Shown piece after piece: positions 9,749 to 21,015 of a stretch of 64,000 nt of DNA. The translations under genes were made by a program, and so were the position numbers. The notes under the pieces are model-generated. The model had not been told where the DNA came from. It saw only the letters and a list, made by a program, of their open reading frames with translations, and made no database searches. The stretch comes from Acanthosepion esculentum (Eukaryota > Mollusca > Cephalopoda > Sepiida > Sepiidae). The stretch lies in the NCBI GenBank assembly GCA_964036315.1, contig OZ038480.1, positions 6,723,703-6,787,702 of the forward strand. The letters run 5' to 3'. The stretch's first letter is position 1; the number at the start of each line of letters is the position of its first letter.

Positions 9749-10023
9749 TAAGTGTGGGTTTGTAAACAGTGACTATTACGGCTATTATAGCAAGACTCTT
9801 CGGTAAAGCGAATCAAGTCCTCTCAGTTACTGTGTGTTTATCTAAAAATAAATACGCTAAAATTCACCTTCGTCCTTGCCGTGCGCCAACAGCTTAGGGT
9901 TAGAATCTTCGACTGACGCCAATTCAGTCGGGTTTCGATCCTAACTAGAGGCAACCGGACGTCTAGCCACACTGAAGAGCTGCTATGCAGTGAAACAGTC
10001 TATTTGTGGATGACAATATATAG
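9749..10023 (+). mobile_element. tRNA-derived SINE-like unit, copy 1
   Basis: The unit holds a tRNA-like head: GCCAACAGCTTAGGGTTAGAA (an A-box-like region) followed about 35 bp later by GGGTTTCGATCCTA (a B-box-like region). A shared flank TGTGGGTTTGTAAACAGTGA...GCTATTATAGCAAGACTC precedes it. It is repeated about 315 bp downstream. Confidence 0.6.
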
Positions 10024-10063
10024 GCTCCTGAAAAAATTATTTCGGTTGAGCTCTCTGGGTGAG

Positions 10064-10325
10064 GAAGTGTGGGTTTGTAAACAGTGATTATTACGGCTAT
10101 TATAGCAAGACTCTTTGGTAAAGCGAATCGAGTCCTCTCTGTGTTTATCTAAAAATAAATACGCTAAAATTCACCTTTGTCCCTGCCGCGCGCCGGCGGC
10201 TTAGTGGTAGAATCTCCGACTGACACTAATTCAGCCGGGTTACGATCAAAGCTAGAGGCAACCAGACGTTTAGCAACACTGAAGAGCTGTGATTACACTC
10301 TGTCTGTGGATGACAATATATACTT
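10064..10325 (+). mobile_element. tRNA-derived SINE-like unit, copy 2
   Basis: About 85-90 percent similar by eye to the preceding unit. The head reads GCCGGCGGCTTAGTGGTAG (A-box) and GGGTTACGATC (B-box). Pol III transcription would be from the plus strand. The two copies form a tandem duplication that includes flanking sequence. Confidence 0.6.
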
Positions 10326-10350
10326 GTGTATTTTGGCAGCAACCCCTCTA

Positions 10351-11175
10351 TTATACAAGTTTCATTAAAAACGACTGAAAGGTACTTCGGTTAAGTTTTT
10401 TATTTAATTTTTCTTGTGTTCTTGTAAATTTCTTCTTTTCCGGGCGTAAATTATTCAAAAATTGTCCAAATGTTTTGTATGTCCGAGTGTTTTTGGCTTT
10501 AGCAAATTATCAAGGATAATTTTATTTTTACTTTCAACTGAATGCATAATTGTTTTACGTATATATCTAGAGTTATAGGAATGTTTTATTTTCCAAACAC
10601 GGTCAGCACTTTGCGACCGTGTTCATAGTTGATATTACTGAGTGTTGGCTTTTTCTTTTTTATTTGTAATGCTCCCATTATTTTAGCCTTTTTCTACATG
10701 TGCATAATGCTATTATATTTGTATTATCAACGAGTATGTTACAGATAGAGTTTGGTAGGTCACCATGAGACCTAATTGAGCTATAGTCAGAGAGATATAA
10801 CGTGAGTCTTCTTGTTAAACATGTAGTATATCCAATATAATTATTCATGAATTTGAATTGATCAAGAACACAGTTCCTTAAGGGACATGTGAATACGTAG
10901 ATAATATTGCTTATCTGTAATTTGGTATTTGCAGGTGAGTTATTTTTGACGATGAGGTTTTAATTTTTTTATTTTAACATAAAACAATCCATGCATTTAG
11001 TTAAAAGTAAAAAATAAAATCATCCTTGATAAATTGCTAAAGCCAAATGCACTCGGACATGCAAAATATTTGGATAATTTCTAAATAATTTATGTCCAGA
11101 AAAAAAGATTATAAGATCACATGAAAAACTTAACCGCAATACTTTGTCAGTCTTTTTTCTATGAAACTTGTATAC
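10351..11175. mobile_element. non-autonomous DNA element with ~200-bp TIRs
   Basis: Inverted arms 10351-10550 and 10985-11175 match over nearly their whole length. Shared words are TATACAAGTTTCAT, GGTTAAGTTTTT, GTCCGAGTG...TTTGGCTTTAGCAA and ATCAAGGAT(A/G)ATTTTATTT. The roughly 430-bp interior has no transposase-like frame. Target-site duplication was not resolved. This is either a MITE or the deletion derivative of a long-TIR transposon. Confidence 0.7.
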
Positions 11176-11176
11176 A

Positions 11177-11610
11177 CCGTAAAATTTTGTTAGAGATAAA
11201 ATATGCCAAGATATTTACAAGGACAATAGTGCGCTTATGTACGACCGCAGGATTGAGTATCTCTGTGTAGACGTTTGTGTAGAAAAATGTGTTGAAATAA
11301 TTACTGATATGACTATATCTAAATATTTATTTATAAATACGAGTGTGTGAGAGTGTAAATAAAAAAAAGATATATATGCCAACATATTTAGAAGGGCAAT
11401 AAAACACATATGAGGGAAGACGCAAACGACTGTATGGTGCGTATGTGGTTTTTAAATGGATCGACATTAAAAGTTATTTTCAGAGGCTACATGTGTTTGA
11501 GTTGTTATCCCTGTTTTTATTATTTCCTTGTTTCAGAAAAAAAAAACAAAAAAAAAAACAGGGATAGCAACCCAAGGCCTACCTACTAAGAATAACGTTT
11601 AGTAATAAGA
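11177..11610. other. AT-rich stretch with small A-run hairpin
   Basis: GTTATCCCTGTTTTT at about 11497 is inverted at about 11560 (AAACAGGGATAGCAAC) around A-rich sequence. No gene is seen. Confidence 0.4.
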
Positions 11611-11611
11611 A

Positions 11612-11653
11612 ATATATATATATATGTGTGTGTGTGTGTGTTGTAAAAATGTG

Positions 11654-11721
<68 letters not shown>

Positions 11722-11743
11722 TACACACACACACACACACACA

Positions 11744-11802
<59 letters not shown>
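11612..11802. repeat. compound (AT)(GT)(TA)(CA)(TA) microsatellite
   Basis: Successive pure dinucleotide tracts. The GT and CA blocks are placed so that the whole tract can fold on itself. All open frames through it are repeat artefacts. Confidence 0.95.
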
Positions 11803-11807
<5 letters not shown>

Positions 11808-11841
11808 AATATAAATGACAATAGGAAAACACTATTAATTG

Positions 11842-11876
11842 CTGACGCGTTTCGTCCAATGTGGACTTTCTCAAAG
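11842..11876 (-). ncRNA. hammerhead-ribozyme-like motif of a Penelope-like element
   Basis: Read on the minus strand: TTTGAGAAA, then GTCC-ACATT-GGAC (4-bp stem II), GAAAC, GCGTC and AGC. The GAAA box is intact and ACGCGT is self-complementary, as expected for a short stem III that pairs between two copies. GTC would be the cleavage triplet. The CTGATGA box is degenerate (TTTGAGA), so self-cleavage of this copy is unlikely. It lies about 150 bp downstream of the GIY-YIG coding remnant on the same strand. Hammerheads are known in the terminal repeats of PLEs. Confidence 0.55.
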
Positions 11877-12023
11877 TAAAAAACAAAATGAATTTAATTA
11901 AACAAGCAAATTAATAAAAACAAAAGACGGGGTATTCTTAGCAATTGGAATGTAGGAAACGCTATTTTCATATTGTTAACTGCAAATAACGTCAGTTAAT
12001 GTCACGTGTGGAGAATATTATCA

Positions 12024-12439
12024 TTATATCTGTGTTGGCGGATTTTCTTTTGATTTTACGATATTGTTGCGTACGTTTGTTTGTGGGAGCAGTAATTTTG
12101 TTAAGAAAGGTGAAATAGGGAAAAAGCCTGGGCGTAGATTAATATTTGGGTAATGTTCTATGGCGGCACTCTCTAGAATTTTCCTTCTGAATGAGTTATT
12201 TTCTTTTTTTTTATAAGTATAGCATTTTTAAAATCAAAATTATGGTTGAATGTATGTATTACTAGTGCATTAGCTAAGTTGTTTATTGTAAGGTCTCTTT
12301 TGTGTTCATAGATGCGTTTTTTTTTATGTCTACTTGTTTCTCTAATATATTGGGAGGAATAGTTTTGGCAATTTATTTTATAAATGCCTGCTTCAGAAAT
12401 GTTATTGCTATTATTGTTTGAATATCTTAGTATATCCAT
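12024..12439 (-). pseudogene. GIY-YIG endonuclease domain of a Penelope-like retroelement
   Basis: The minus strand encodes GIYKINCQN, then SQYIRETSRHKKKRIYEHKRD, ANALVIHTFNHNFDF and, after a frameshift in an A-run, KILESAAIEHYPNINLRPG. These fit the GIY, YI(G), Arg, His and catalytic Glu positions of the GIY-YIG nuclease that PLEs carry after their reverse transcriptase. The usual YIG reads YIR. The C-terminal tail ends in a stop at 12024-12026. The reverse transcriptase is absent upstream, where a (TA)n tract and a palindrome begin, so the copy is 5'-truncated. One frameshift breaks the frame. Confidence 0.8.
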
Positions 12440-12472
12440 AATTGTTTTGGAAGTGTTTGTGACTATTTTAAG

Positions 12473-12473
<1 letters not shown>

Positions 12474-12525
<52 letters not shown>
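12474..12525. repeat. (TA)n microsatellite
   Basis: A pure TA run between the PLE remnant and the large palindrome. Confidence 0.95.
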
Positions 12526-12531
<6 letters not shown>

Positions 12532-12708
12532 TATTTTTATTTTAAAAATATTTAACATCGCGACATGGAAATTTCTGTTTCGGAACTTTAAATTTGTTCC
12601 ATTATCAAAAGTTACCTAACATCGCTTGATAATGGAACAAATTTAAAGTTCCGAAACAGAAATTTCCGTGTCGCGATATAAAATATTTTTTAAATAAAAA
12701 TATTATTA
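12526..12708. repeat. near-perfect palindrome, 83-bp arms, 17-bp loop
   Basis: Arms 12526-12608 and 12626-12708 are almost perfect inverted copies. Each arm contains GGAAC-AAATTTAAA-GTTCC followed by GAAACAG and, about 15 bp later, GTGTCGCG. This is a stem-loop plus GAAA box preceded by TTGATAAT, again hammerhead-like in order. The element abuts a (TA)n tract like the other foldbacks but has different arm sequence. Confidence 0.85.
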
Positions 12709-12784
12709 AAAATATTATGCTCTACGGTGTATTGAGCACTTTGTAAAAAGTAAATACTAAAGAACTGTAGATTATTAATAATCT

Positions 12785-13816
<1,032 letters not shown>

Positions 13817-13995
13817 GCTAATACCCTTGAGAATGGTATGAATCCTCTTCTTCTAGACCCAGCTGTGGGTAAATAGCAGGACAGACTGGGTTCTATATGG
13901 CAACCGGTATAGGAGAAAATTTGTTTGGTTCTACACAAATGCTTCACTGCTATAATCAAATTATATGTGCAGGTGTCTGGGGTCTCGGTTCTTAG
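13817..13995 (+). mobile_element. SINE body fragment
   Basis: TAATACCCTTGAGAATGGTATGAATCC, then CAGCTGTGGGTAAATAGCAGG, matches the body of the dispersed SINE whose tRNA-like head is visible at 32.4-32.66 kb. It ends in the TA tract that follows. Confidence 0.65.
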
Positions 13996-14009
13996 GAATT
14001 GAGCTGCTT

Positions 14010-14014
<5 letters not shown>

Positions 14015-14093
<79 letters not shown>
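14015..14093. repeat. (TA)n(GA)n microsatellite
   Basis: A TA run followed by a GA run of about 22 bp. Confidence 0.95.
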
Positions 14094-14206
14094 TAAACCT
14101 GTTGCAAATCCCCAACTCTTGAATCTTCATTAACAAAATAAAGATATGATGATATAACAATGACAATATAGTTGTTAGGACAATTGCATATTACTGTGTG
14201 AATGCT

Positions 14207-14211
<5 letters not shown>

Positions 14212-14268
<57 letters not shown>
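14212..14268. repeat. (TA)n microsatellite
   Basis: A pure TA run on the left edge of foldback family copy 3. Confidence 0.95.
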
Positions 14269-14271
<3 letters not shown>

Positions 14272-14464
14272 GTGAACATTGAAGTCAACACACAGAGGCA
14301 AAGGCTCTTGCATGCTGGACGCAATCGTTAGGCCGCGTTCAGCATGAAACAGCCTGTCGCTTCTGAGTGTTGACTTCAATGTTCACTTTTATATTTACAT
14401 ACGCTCTATCTCTGATATTGAGCACTTTATCCCATAAATATAGCACACCTTAAAACTATATTTC

Positions 14465-14468
<4 letters not shown>
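14269..14468. repeat. TA-flanked foldback family, copy 3
   Basis: GTGAACATTGAAGTCAACAC forms one arm, and GCATGAAACAGCCTGTCGCT and AGTGTTGACTTCAATGTTCA the other. The family core then runs in reverse orientation (CTCTGATATTGAGCACTTTA to ATAGCACACCTTAAAACTAT). It is the mirror image of copy 1, with (TA)n on both sides. Confidence 0.75.

Positions 14469-14512
<44 letters not shown>
14469..14512. repeat. (TA)n microsatellite
   Basis: A TA run on the right edge of foldback family copy 3. Confidence 0.95.
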
Positions 14513-14516
<4 letters not shown>

Positions 14517-15379
14517 CTTATATGTATAAATGAACAAGTATCAATTCATACAATGACTACTGCAACAACAGTTGTTCTTCCAACGAGGCCTTTATCAGAT
14601 GATGACCTTGAGTTCAGGCAGAGTTTCGAAGCCACTAAATAAATCAGCATGTCTCAGTAGTACCCCGTGATACCATCATCCTTTGTTCGTTTACTGTCAT
14701 ATTTTACATAGTTCTATTTATACTACATGCATATCAGATTCAAGCAGATAAGGTTTCTGTCCCAATCTTGAAGCCTATCTCTTTTTATGTCAATCTGAGA
14801 TCAGTCAGTCAAATATAGTAACTCTATCTGAAGTGAAAATGACATCCAAGCATTTGACACTAAATGGATAAGAATGATTTGTAAATATTTCGACTCCAGC
14901 CCAAACATACCAAAAAATACGATCTATTTACGATTATTAATTATAGAAATTAGAAAAATAATGGCCAGACATACAGGGAAACAAAATTGAAGGAAGTTTT
15001 TTTTTTATTAACAACTAAAAACAAAGAGAAAACACAAGCAGTGGATAATCAGAAAATAATCGCCAACTAGGCTCAGTTTCCCCTGTCCGTCCGTCCGTCG
15101 AATAGTTATCCAGTGTAAGGATTGAACTCGTGTTCAACCTTCTACCGACCGCTAACTTTGCTGATGGTATCTCGTGAAATCCCTCTAAGTTTAAGTACTC
15201 AATGGACCATGAAGGCACATATGCACCATTCCCAACCGTATAGACATTTTAGCAACCAGCTTGCTTCGAGTGAAGATAAATTTAATTCACAAGAAGTCGT
15301 GTCCACCAACCATGAGAGCAGGAGTGCACCATCCACACCCCAATGATTCAGGCAACTCGCTTGCTTGTTTCATGAATTC
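14513..15379. other. unassigned intergenic stretch
   Basis: On the minus strand near 14575-14640, CTGATAAAGGCCTCGTTGGA followed by GAACAACTGTTGTTG resembles a very decayed member of the hammerhead-like repeat class. The rest shows no recognised element. Confidence 0.35.
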
Positions 15380-15531
15380 ATCTGAGTCATTTCTTATTTC
15401 TCCGTTGTTTGTTTAGCAAGTGTAGGAAATGACTCACTGTCCCGTCTTTATGACCAGACCAAACACTAAACATTCGACAGAAACACAAGCCAACAATCGA
15501 AACACACATATCTCCTTGTGGTAACCACCAC
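15380..15531 (+). mobile_element. putative 3' end of an LTR
   Basis: The sequence ends in GTGGTAACCACCACA and is followed by ATTTGGTGACCCCGTCG, which looks like an LTR terminus plus primer-binding site. The terminal ACCACA is the inverse of the TGTGGT that begins the sequence at 16266. Confidence 0.4.
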
Positions 15532-16265
15532 AATTTGGTGACCCCGTCGTTTAAGGAAAGGCCCGACGTTCAGGAAAGGCCGCTACAGAATGGATACCCC
15601 GACGTCCGATTCAGCAACCATTACATGAATGGTGACCACGCCGACGACGTTAAGGAAAGCCAATGCATAAAAAACCACGTAATAGTCAGACAGGAAGAAC
15701 ATTGGAATTTTCATACGCAAGGAATATGTTTTTTTCAAAAACTCCATTAGAAAGCACCCCAAACTTCACTGTTACTTCTTGTAAAAGAACCGTGAGGTAT
15801 ATACGACTCACTGTCTCCAACACATTCTTCGGATGACTCACTGTCTCGAACAACATATACGACGCATCTTTCATATAAAATTTGCTGTAAAGATTTACGT
15901 AATCACTAATAAGCAAATTTTATTTTTCAATCTCGCCATGACATTGCAACCTCAACATCACCTGTACGAATTCGGCTCACTGAATTACGTAGATCTTTTG
16001 AAATTAAGCATTCTTCTCAATCTCTTCAACAAATTCGGCGATTCTTCTCAACACACTTGGGCATTCTATTCAACACAGCGTCAGCTGACAAAAAATTCAC
16101 GGGTACATTACGTCGACACGCATTCACTCACATTGTGCTACACACCGCACATATTTCAGAAGTCCAATTTCAACGCATCAAAAGTTTTGAACATTTTCTC
16201 TGTTAATTTTTTACGGAATCTAAGTATTGCTCTTACATAGCATATTAAAGAAATTTATTATCATT
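15532..16265 (+). mobile_element. deleted internal region of an LTR retrotransposon
   Basis: It begins with the primer-binding-like TTTGGTGACCCC and ends in a purine-rich tract (CTGAAGTGGGGTAT) before TGTGGT. No gag or pol protein is recognisable. The 135-codon open frame in it has no known motif. It reads as an internally deleted, non-autonomous copy. Confidence 0.4.
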
Positions 16266-16980
16266 TCTGAAACTGAAGTGGGGTATTGTGGTAATCACCA
16301 CCACCATCATTCATAGAAAATATGCAACAAGCATTCATTGGTTAATCACCTTCAATCTAGCTCGCTGATTGGTCAGTTTCGACCAATCAAATAACCACCA
16401 CGCGACAGGTCTGTTTTCGCGCCAACTAAAGTTGATATAGTCACGTGGTACAACATACTATAAAAACAAACACGGGTGATTCTCACTCTCTTTTTGCTCA
16501 CTCTCTTCGTCGTTCTCTTCGTCACTCTCGCGTCTCAACTCCACTGCCAAAATGTGACCCTTAAAAAACTCCCGTCTTGACTAATGCAGTCAGACGTAAA
16601 ATAACTTTACAACTAATCACGCAAGTACATTCTGAACTATTACCAACTTGTACAATACACAATTCCAAGCACTCAACACATACTCAATCTTCTAAACTAC
16701 AATTTAATAGTAAATCTAATCCTTATGAGCTCAGGTATAAATATTTCCTAGTCTAAGAGACGTAACTCCGTCTAACCTTTCAGTTTACATGCATGTACAT
16801 CAAATACTTAATAAATTCAATTGTTATGTTTTCAACCCTACGTTCTGTCTTGTATTTTATATCATGTGCTATTTTCCGTCAAATATAAATTGCATTGTGA
16901 CCAGCACATTGGATAGCGACCTCCAGCATAATGGCATGATCCCTTCCACACCTTTCCTAGACAAAATAAAATAATTGTGG
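16266..16980 (+). mobile_element. putative LTR with TATA-type promoter
   Basis: It starts TGTGGTAATCACCACCACC. An upstream segment with CCAATC and CACGTG elements is followed by ACTATAAAAACAAACACGGG at about 16458 and a pyrimidine-rich leader (CTCACTCTCTTTTTGCTCAC), which would suit a TATA promoter in U3. The right boundary is uncertain because no matching ACCACA end is found. Confidence 0.35.
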
Positions 16981-17095
16981 CAGGTCACGCGGCATGCACG
17001 TTAACAACACATTTGGAAACCTCACCGTTTAGGGGCCCGCTACATCCTCATATTCACCAATTGACTAAAATATTGAACAAAAAAATGTATCAACA

Positions 17096-17106
17096 AGATG
17101 ATGATG

Positions 17107-17168
<62 letters not shown>

Positions 17169-17182
17169 AAGAAAAAGAAGAA
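17096..17182. repeat. (GAT)(AAT)n(AAG)n trinucleotide microsatellite
   Basis: Successive GAT, AAT and AAG repeats. The poly-Asn/poly-Lys frames are artefacts. Confidence 0.95.
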
Positions 17183-18040
17183 TGCGATTTTCTTGACAAG
17201 ATGTGGGGATACCATACCAACTTGGTGCCATCCAAAAATCGGCTCTTTTGAACTATAAGAATTTATTTTAACTTATTAGGGTCATTTGTTGTATTGAGGG
17301 AAGAGTGTAGTCTTTCCTGATCTTGATCTTTTTGTCATGGGAGAATCCACTTAGTGATTCTTCCAACTCTTTATGTTACATAGACCAAACACTGTCATTA
17401 CTTAGCACGTAACTAATTAGCATATGAGTAGTCGTTGGGTTAATATTCTATGTTTTTTTTCTTCTTGCTTGCTTGTTTTTTGCTTGTTCGCCATCTTTAT
17501 TCGTTCTGTTGTTTTCTGCAGCCGTAAGGATTTTCTCTCTACAGTAAAACTATTATCCTACGAAGAACTACAAGGCACAAGCCGCAGATTGTGAGGCAAC
17601 AAGTTGCAACACCCTGAGGACTGAGAAAAGGTAAAGTTGCCATTTTTCCTCGTCTATAGCACTGGTGACCTGTCTTGTAAGAATAATTTATTTTTTTGTT
17701 TTGAGTGGTAATTCGAATATCGCCATATTTAGACACTGTTCATATTTTGAGGAAAGCGTTTTGCCTGAGGTCAATGTGACTTGAACCGGTCTATTTAAAA
17801 ACTTACACCGTGTGACAAAAATAATAATAATCATAATTGGTTATTCCTACTTCGATAGCTCCGAGTTTCAAAAATACTTTTCATAAACGGAAAGAACAAC
17901 CTCCTCCGTTCCTCGCACAGAGACCATACTGTTCCCAGACAGGAACTGGTATAACCTAATCCCTTTTTTTTTAAACGCAATATCCCTTCAAAAATGCAAA
18001 GGATCATAACTTTCTACCTTTCGTTTATTATCTGTGAATT
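17183..18040. other. unassigned intergenic stretch
   Basis: No gene, RNA or clear repeat was recognised. A short TTTTTTT-rich tract occurs near 17450 and 17970. Confidence 0.4.
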
Positions 18041-18215
18041 TCCGCGAGGGAGGATAATCGAGTAGTTTCCCATTAGCCTCTCCACAGTTTCGAACCCAGA
18101 ATTGTTGTTCTTAATTGACTGCCACCTAAGAGTCGAGACCCTAATTTGCCATGTTGTTTAACCCATAGATGAAATGAGGAGAAGAAATGGATACATTTTC
18201 TAAGCGAATATATGT
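18040..18215 (-). mobile_element. SINE fragment
   Basis: TTAACCCATAGATGAAATGA...GAAGAAATGGATACATTTTC is the minus-strand version of the SINE body. A CAGTTTCGAACCCAG word upstream may be a B-box. Confidence 0.55.
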
Positions 18216-18229
18216 GAAAGTGATTTTAA

Positions 18230-18690
18230 TAGAACAGGTCCAAATCTGAAATCAGCTCGCCGACTCATGCTTTTCGCGCCAATTACACTTACCCGCTCAT
18301 CCTATATAAGTTTTCTTGTAAGCAACCCCAAAACATTTTCACCACCCGTGAAACTGATAAATGCAGGTCTGACTAACTTGTAGGCTCTGCCACTGCTGTT
18401 TTTTCAAGCCAGTATGACAAATGTAACGTCCCGTGTACGACTTCTGCCTAAGAACTAAATCTAAAAACAGCCTACAAACAAAACAAAAACACTTCACTCC
18501 TACAAGAAGACTAGGCTAGATATTTGAGAAGGAGAGACTAAAACGTGAGAGTGCTATATTCATACAGACACTGATTCTTTTTAGTTGTGGAGCCTCTTAA
18601 GAGTCGGAAACATTCCCTTCTAGTTTTCCGCTTGCGTCGGCTACAGTCTAGACAGATATTGAGGCCGAATTGGTGAGAAAACCTCGCCAT
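18230..18690 (+). other. possible solo LTR remnant
   Basis: CCTATATAAGTTTTCTTG (TATA-like, about 18300) follows a CGCGCCAATTACACTTACCC segment. A GAATTGGTGAGAAAACCTCG word at about 18668 resembles a degenerate primer-binding site. There is no paired LTR. Confidence 0.25.
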
Positions 18691-18959
18691 CCTATCCCAA
18701 TCGGAAATACATTGGCTGCCCAGCCCTGCTTAACATACACGCAAGTCCTTGTAGATTTCCGACTTTTGTTCATGTGGCCAGTTAGTGTTTTCCGCAAAAG
18801 CCACAATTAATTTAACAAGATTAACTCTTTTTTTAGATTTAACTGACTGGATTGCAGTGTCAGAACACTGGGTAGTTAAGATTATCTCAGCTAGAAAATA
18901 GAAACGGATTCTCGGTTCACTGAGACGGATCAGTTCATACCACCATCAAACACTGGCGG

Positions 18960-19235
18960 GTTACTTCAGGTTATGAAGATTGCGTTCAACAAGGAAACAG
19001 ACTGTAGCCACTCTTATATTTACATACACTCCATCCCTGATATTGAGCACTTTTACCCATAAATATAACATACCTTCAAACTATATTTTTGTCACATATA
19101 TTTATTATAGTGTAGACATAAGAATCAATATTGCATGGTGACAGTCAGTTTCATGTCTATGTCCACACCTTATATACCTACAAATGCTTTATCTCTGATA
19201 TTGAGCATTCTTCTCCAGAATATAGTAATTTTTAA
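18960..19235. repeat. TA-flanked foldback family, degenerate copies 4 and 5
   Basis: GAAGATTGCGTTCAACAAGG and AAACAGACTGTAGCC are followed by the core TGATATTGAGCACTTTTACC. A second partial core (CTGATATTGAGCATTCTTCT) follows at about 19195. These are old, truncated members of the family. Confidence 0.6.
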
Positions 19236-19374
19236 ACAATATATATTTATGTGTGTATATGTACTATATATAATGTGTGAAATTCTTTATTATGGAATCA
19301 TTGTTTAAATGCAATCACTAAAAGATATTTTTTAATTTTTTTTATATAACCTTATATATAATATATAAGTTTGT

Positions 19375-19430
19375 TTGACCAGTTTCAGATCATTTAGTCA
19401 TTTTCAAGATCCACAAGTCAACATCTTTAA
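19375..19430 (-). repeat. decayed hammerhead-like repeat end
   Basis: The minus strand reads CTTGAAAATGACTAAATGAT, CTGAAACTGGTC and AAACAAACTTATATAT: a short stem-loop, GAAAC, GTC, then a TA-rich tail. Heavily diverged. Confidence 0.35.
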
Positions 19431-19439
19431 TTAAAGTTT

Positions 19440-20125
19440 TTCTTTAGAACTTTTAAGGTTTAGGACCATCTTTGATCCCATTTTTCTATTTGTAATGCTT
19501 TCTATAATAAAATTATTCAAAGGTCATTTCTATAGTAAAATCAATATTAATGCTTTAAACTTCAGCTTCAGAATTAGAACATGTATCCACTGATATTGAC
19601 AGTTCAGCTTGTAGACTTTCTCAAACGATAGTCTAGCATCATCATGATTATTCATCTTGTAACTCAATTCAGTTTCCTATATAAGAAATAATTGAAAATG
19701 CATTTCTATAGTAAAACCTTTATCAATGCATTTAAATTATGTATAGATGCATTTTGTCAGTAATACTTGACCACTGACAATGTTTGTCCTTAATTTTGTA
19801 TACACAACCTCCAGATTAAAAGCTCAAACAAATTTGGAGTTAAAACTTCACAACGCTATTGATTAAGAATGAGATTCTTTTTTCCCTTCAACCATAAATA
19901 TTTATGAGGAGGTGCTGAAAGTTCTTAGCCTGAATCATTTTCCAAAATCTGATCAAATGACCAAACCTAATTTATTTGGAATCTCTTGGTCAGACTGAGC
20001 ACTTTTCAGCACTCTGTTGTATTTTATTAGTGAAGAAAATGCTTAAATCTAAATAGGGTAGAAATGAAGTAGCAGTAAAGTCAGTGGGTAGTGATAAGAA
20101 ACAAAATCCAAAACTTTGTCAATGT
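19440..20125. other. unassigned AT-rich stretch
   Basis: Short words (CATTTCTATAGTAAAA(C/T)C) recur at about 19525 and 19700. No gene recognised. Confidence 0.4.
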
Positions 20126-20129
20126 ATCA

Positions 20130-20465
20130 TCATCATCATTCCTATGACTAGTTTTGGTCATAGGGGGTCACTGAGCACCTGACCAACGCTCTGCATATGT
20201 CTCAAATGTGTGCCTTTTTTTTTGCCTAAGGTGTTACCTTGCAGGATGGTAGTGCAAAAATAGCTCTCATTTCATGTCCATACCATTTCAACTTCCTCTC
20301 CTCAACAATAGATTTGACATTTTGCAAATGGCCTGTTTCTTGTCTGAAGGTGTTTTACATGGCATCATTTGTGATGCAGTCTACATAGGAGGTACTGAGG
20401 ATGGTTCTGTAGTATCTCATTTCTAATGCTTGAATTCTTTGCTGTCATTTTGCTGTTAATGCTTA
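20130..20465 (-). pseudogene. non-LTR retrotransposon (RTE-like) ORF, C-terminal remnant
   Basis: On the minus strand the frame reads RIQALEMRYYRTILS, SYVDCITNDAM, a stop, NTFRQETGHLQNVKSIV, EERKLKWYGHEMRA. It later gives AERWSG-like residues, ending in CATCATCATCATTCCTATGA-type 3' sequence. This is the familiar C-terminal pattern of a LINE endonuclease/reverse-transcriptase (R.QA.EMR..R...; KLKWYGH). Several stops interrupt it and the catalytic reverse transcriptase is absent. The clade assignment is from memory. Confidence 0.65.
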
Positions 20466-20469
20466 AGAT

Positions 20470-21015
20470 TTGCAGGTTTAGGGAAAGATTGATAATTCCA
20501 AAAATTTGATCTTTGACCAATGTATAAGTGGCTAACACTAAAATACCTCCATGATTATTGTTTACTTTTTCTGTTACTGACGGAATTTACTACATCAGTT
20601 GACATGCAAATTATTAAAGTGAATCCTACCAATGATATGATGATTTATCTAAACAGCTTGTTGCTCTAAACTAATTTAATCATAAACTGATTTTTAGTTT
20701 ATTAGAACTGGATTTGTCTCATGGCTAGAATAGTTACATTTTCTAACAGAGTTAATAGTCAGTAGTCATTAGTTTTACCTGGGTTTGAGTACTCCAGGTA
20801 AAACTAACGATTTTAAATCCTGATTTTCAGTATTTTTTTCTAATTTGGAAGACCGGCATAGCACAAGATTATCCCTGTTTCCTTCAGTTGGCCTTATGCC
20901 TGTTATATTCTGTGCTAATAGAAATATATATTTGAAAAACAAGGTGAATAAAATAAGTAAATTTTCATTGTAAAAAACCAGTACAATAAGAATAAAGGTA
21001 ACAGTTATGCACAAG
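20470..21015. other. unassigned AT-rich stretch
   Basis: ACCTGGGTTTGAGTACTCCAGGT forms a small palindrome near 20780. No gene recognised. Confidence 0.4.

Noticed and set aside
11579..11879. Tyr/Ile and Cys/Val alternating frames
   Set aside because: Artefacts of TA, GT and CA microsatellites.
15833..16240. 135-codon plus-strand frame as a gene
   Set aside because: It lies in the internal region of a putative deleted LTR element and shows no gag, pol or other known motif.
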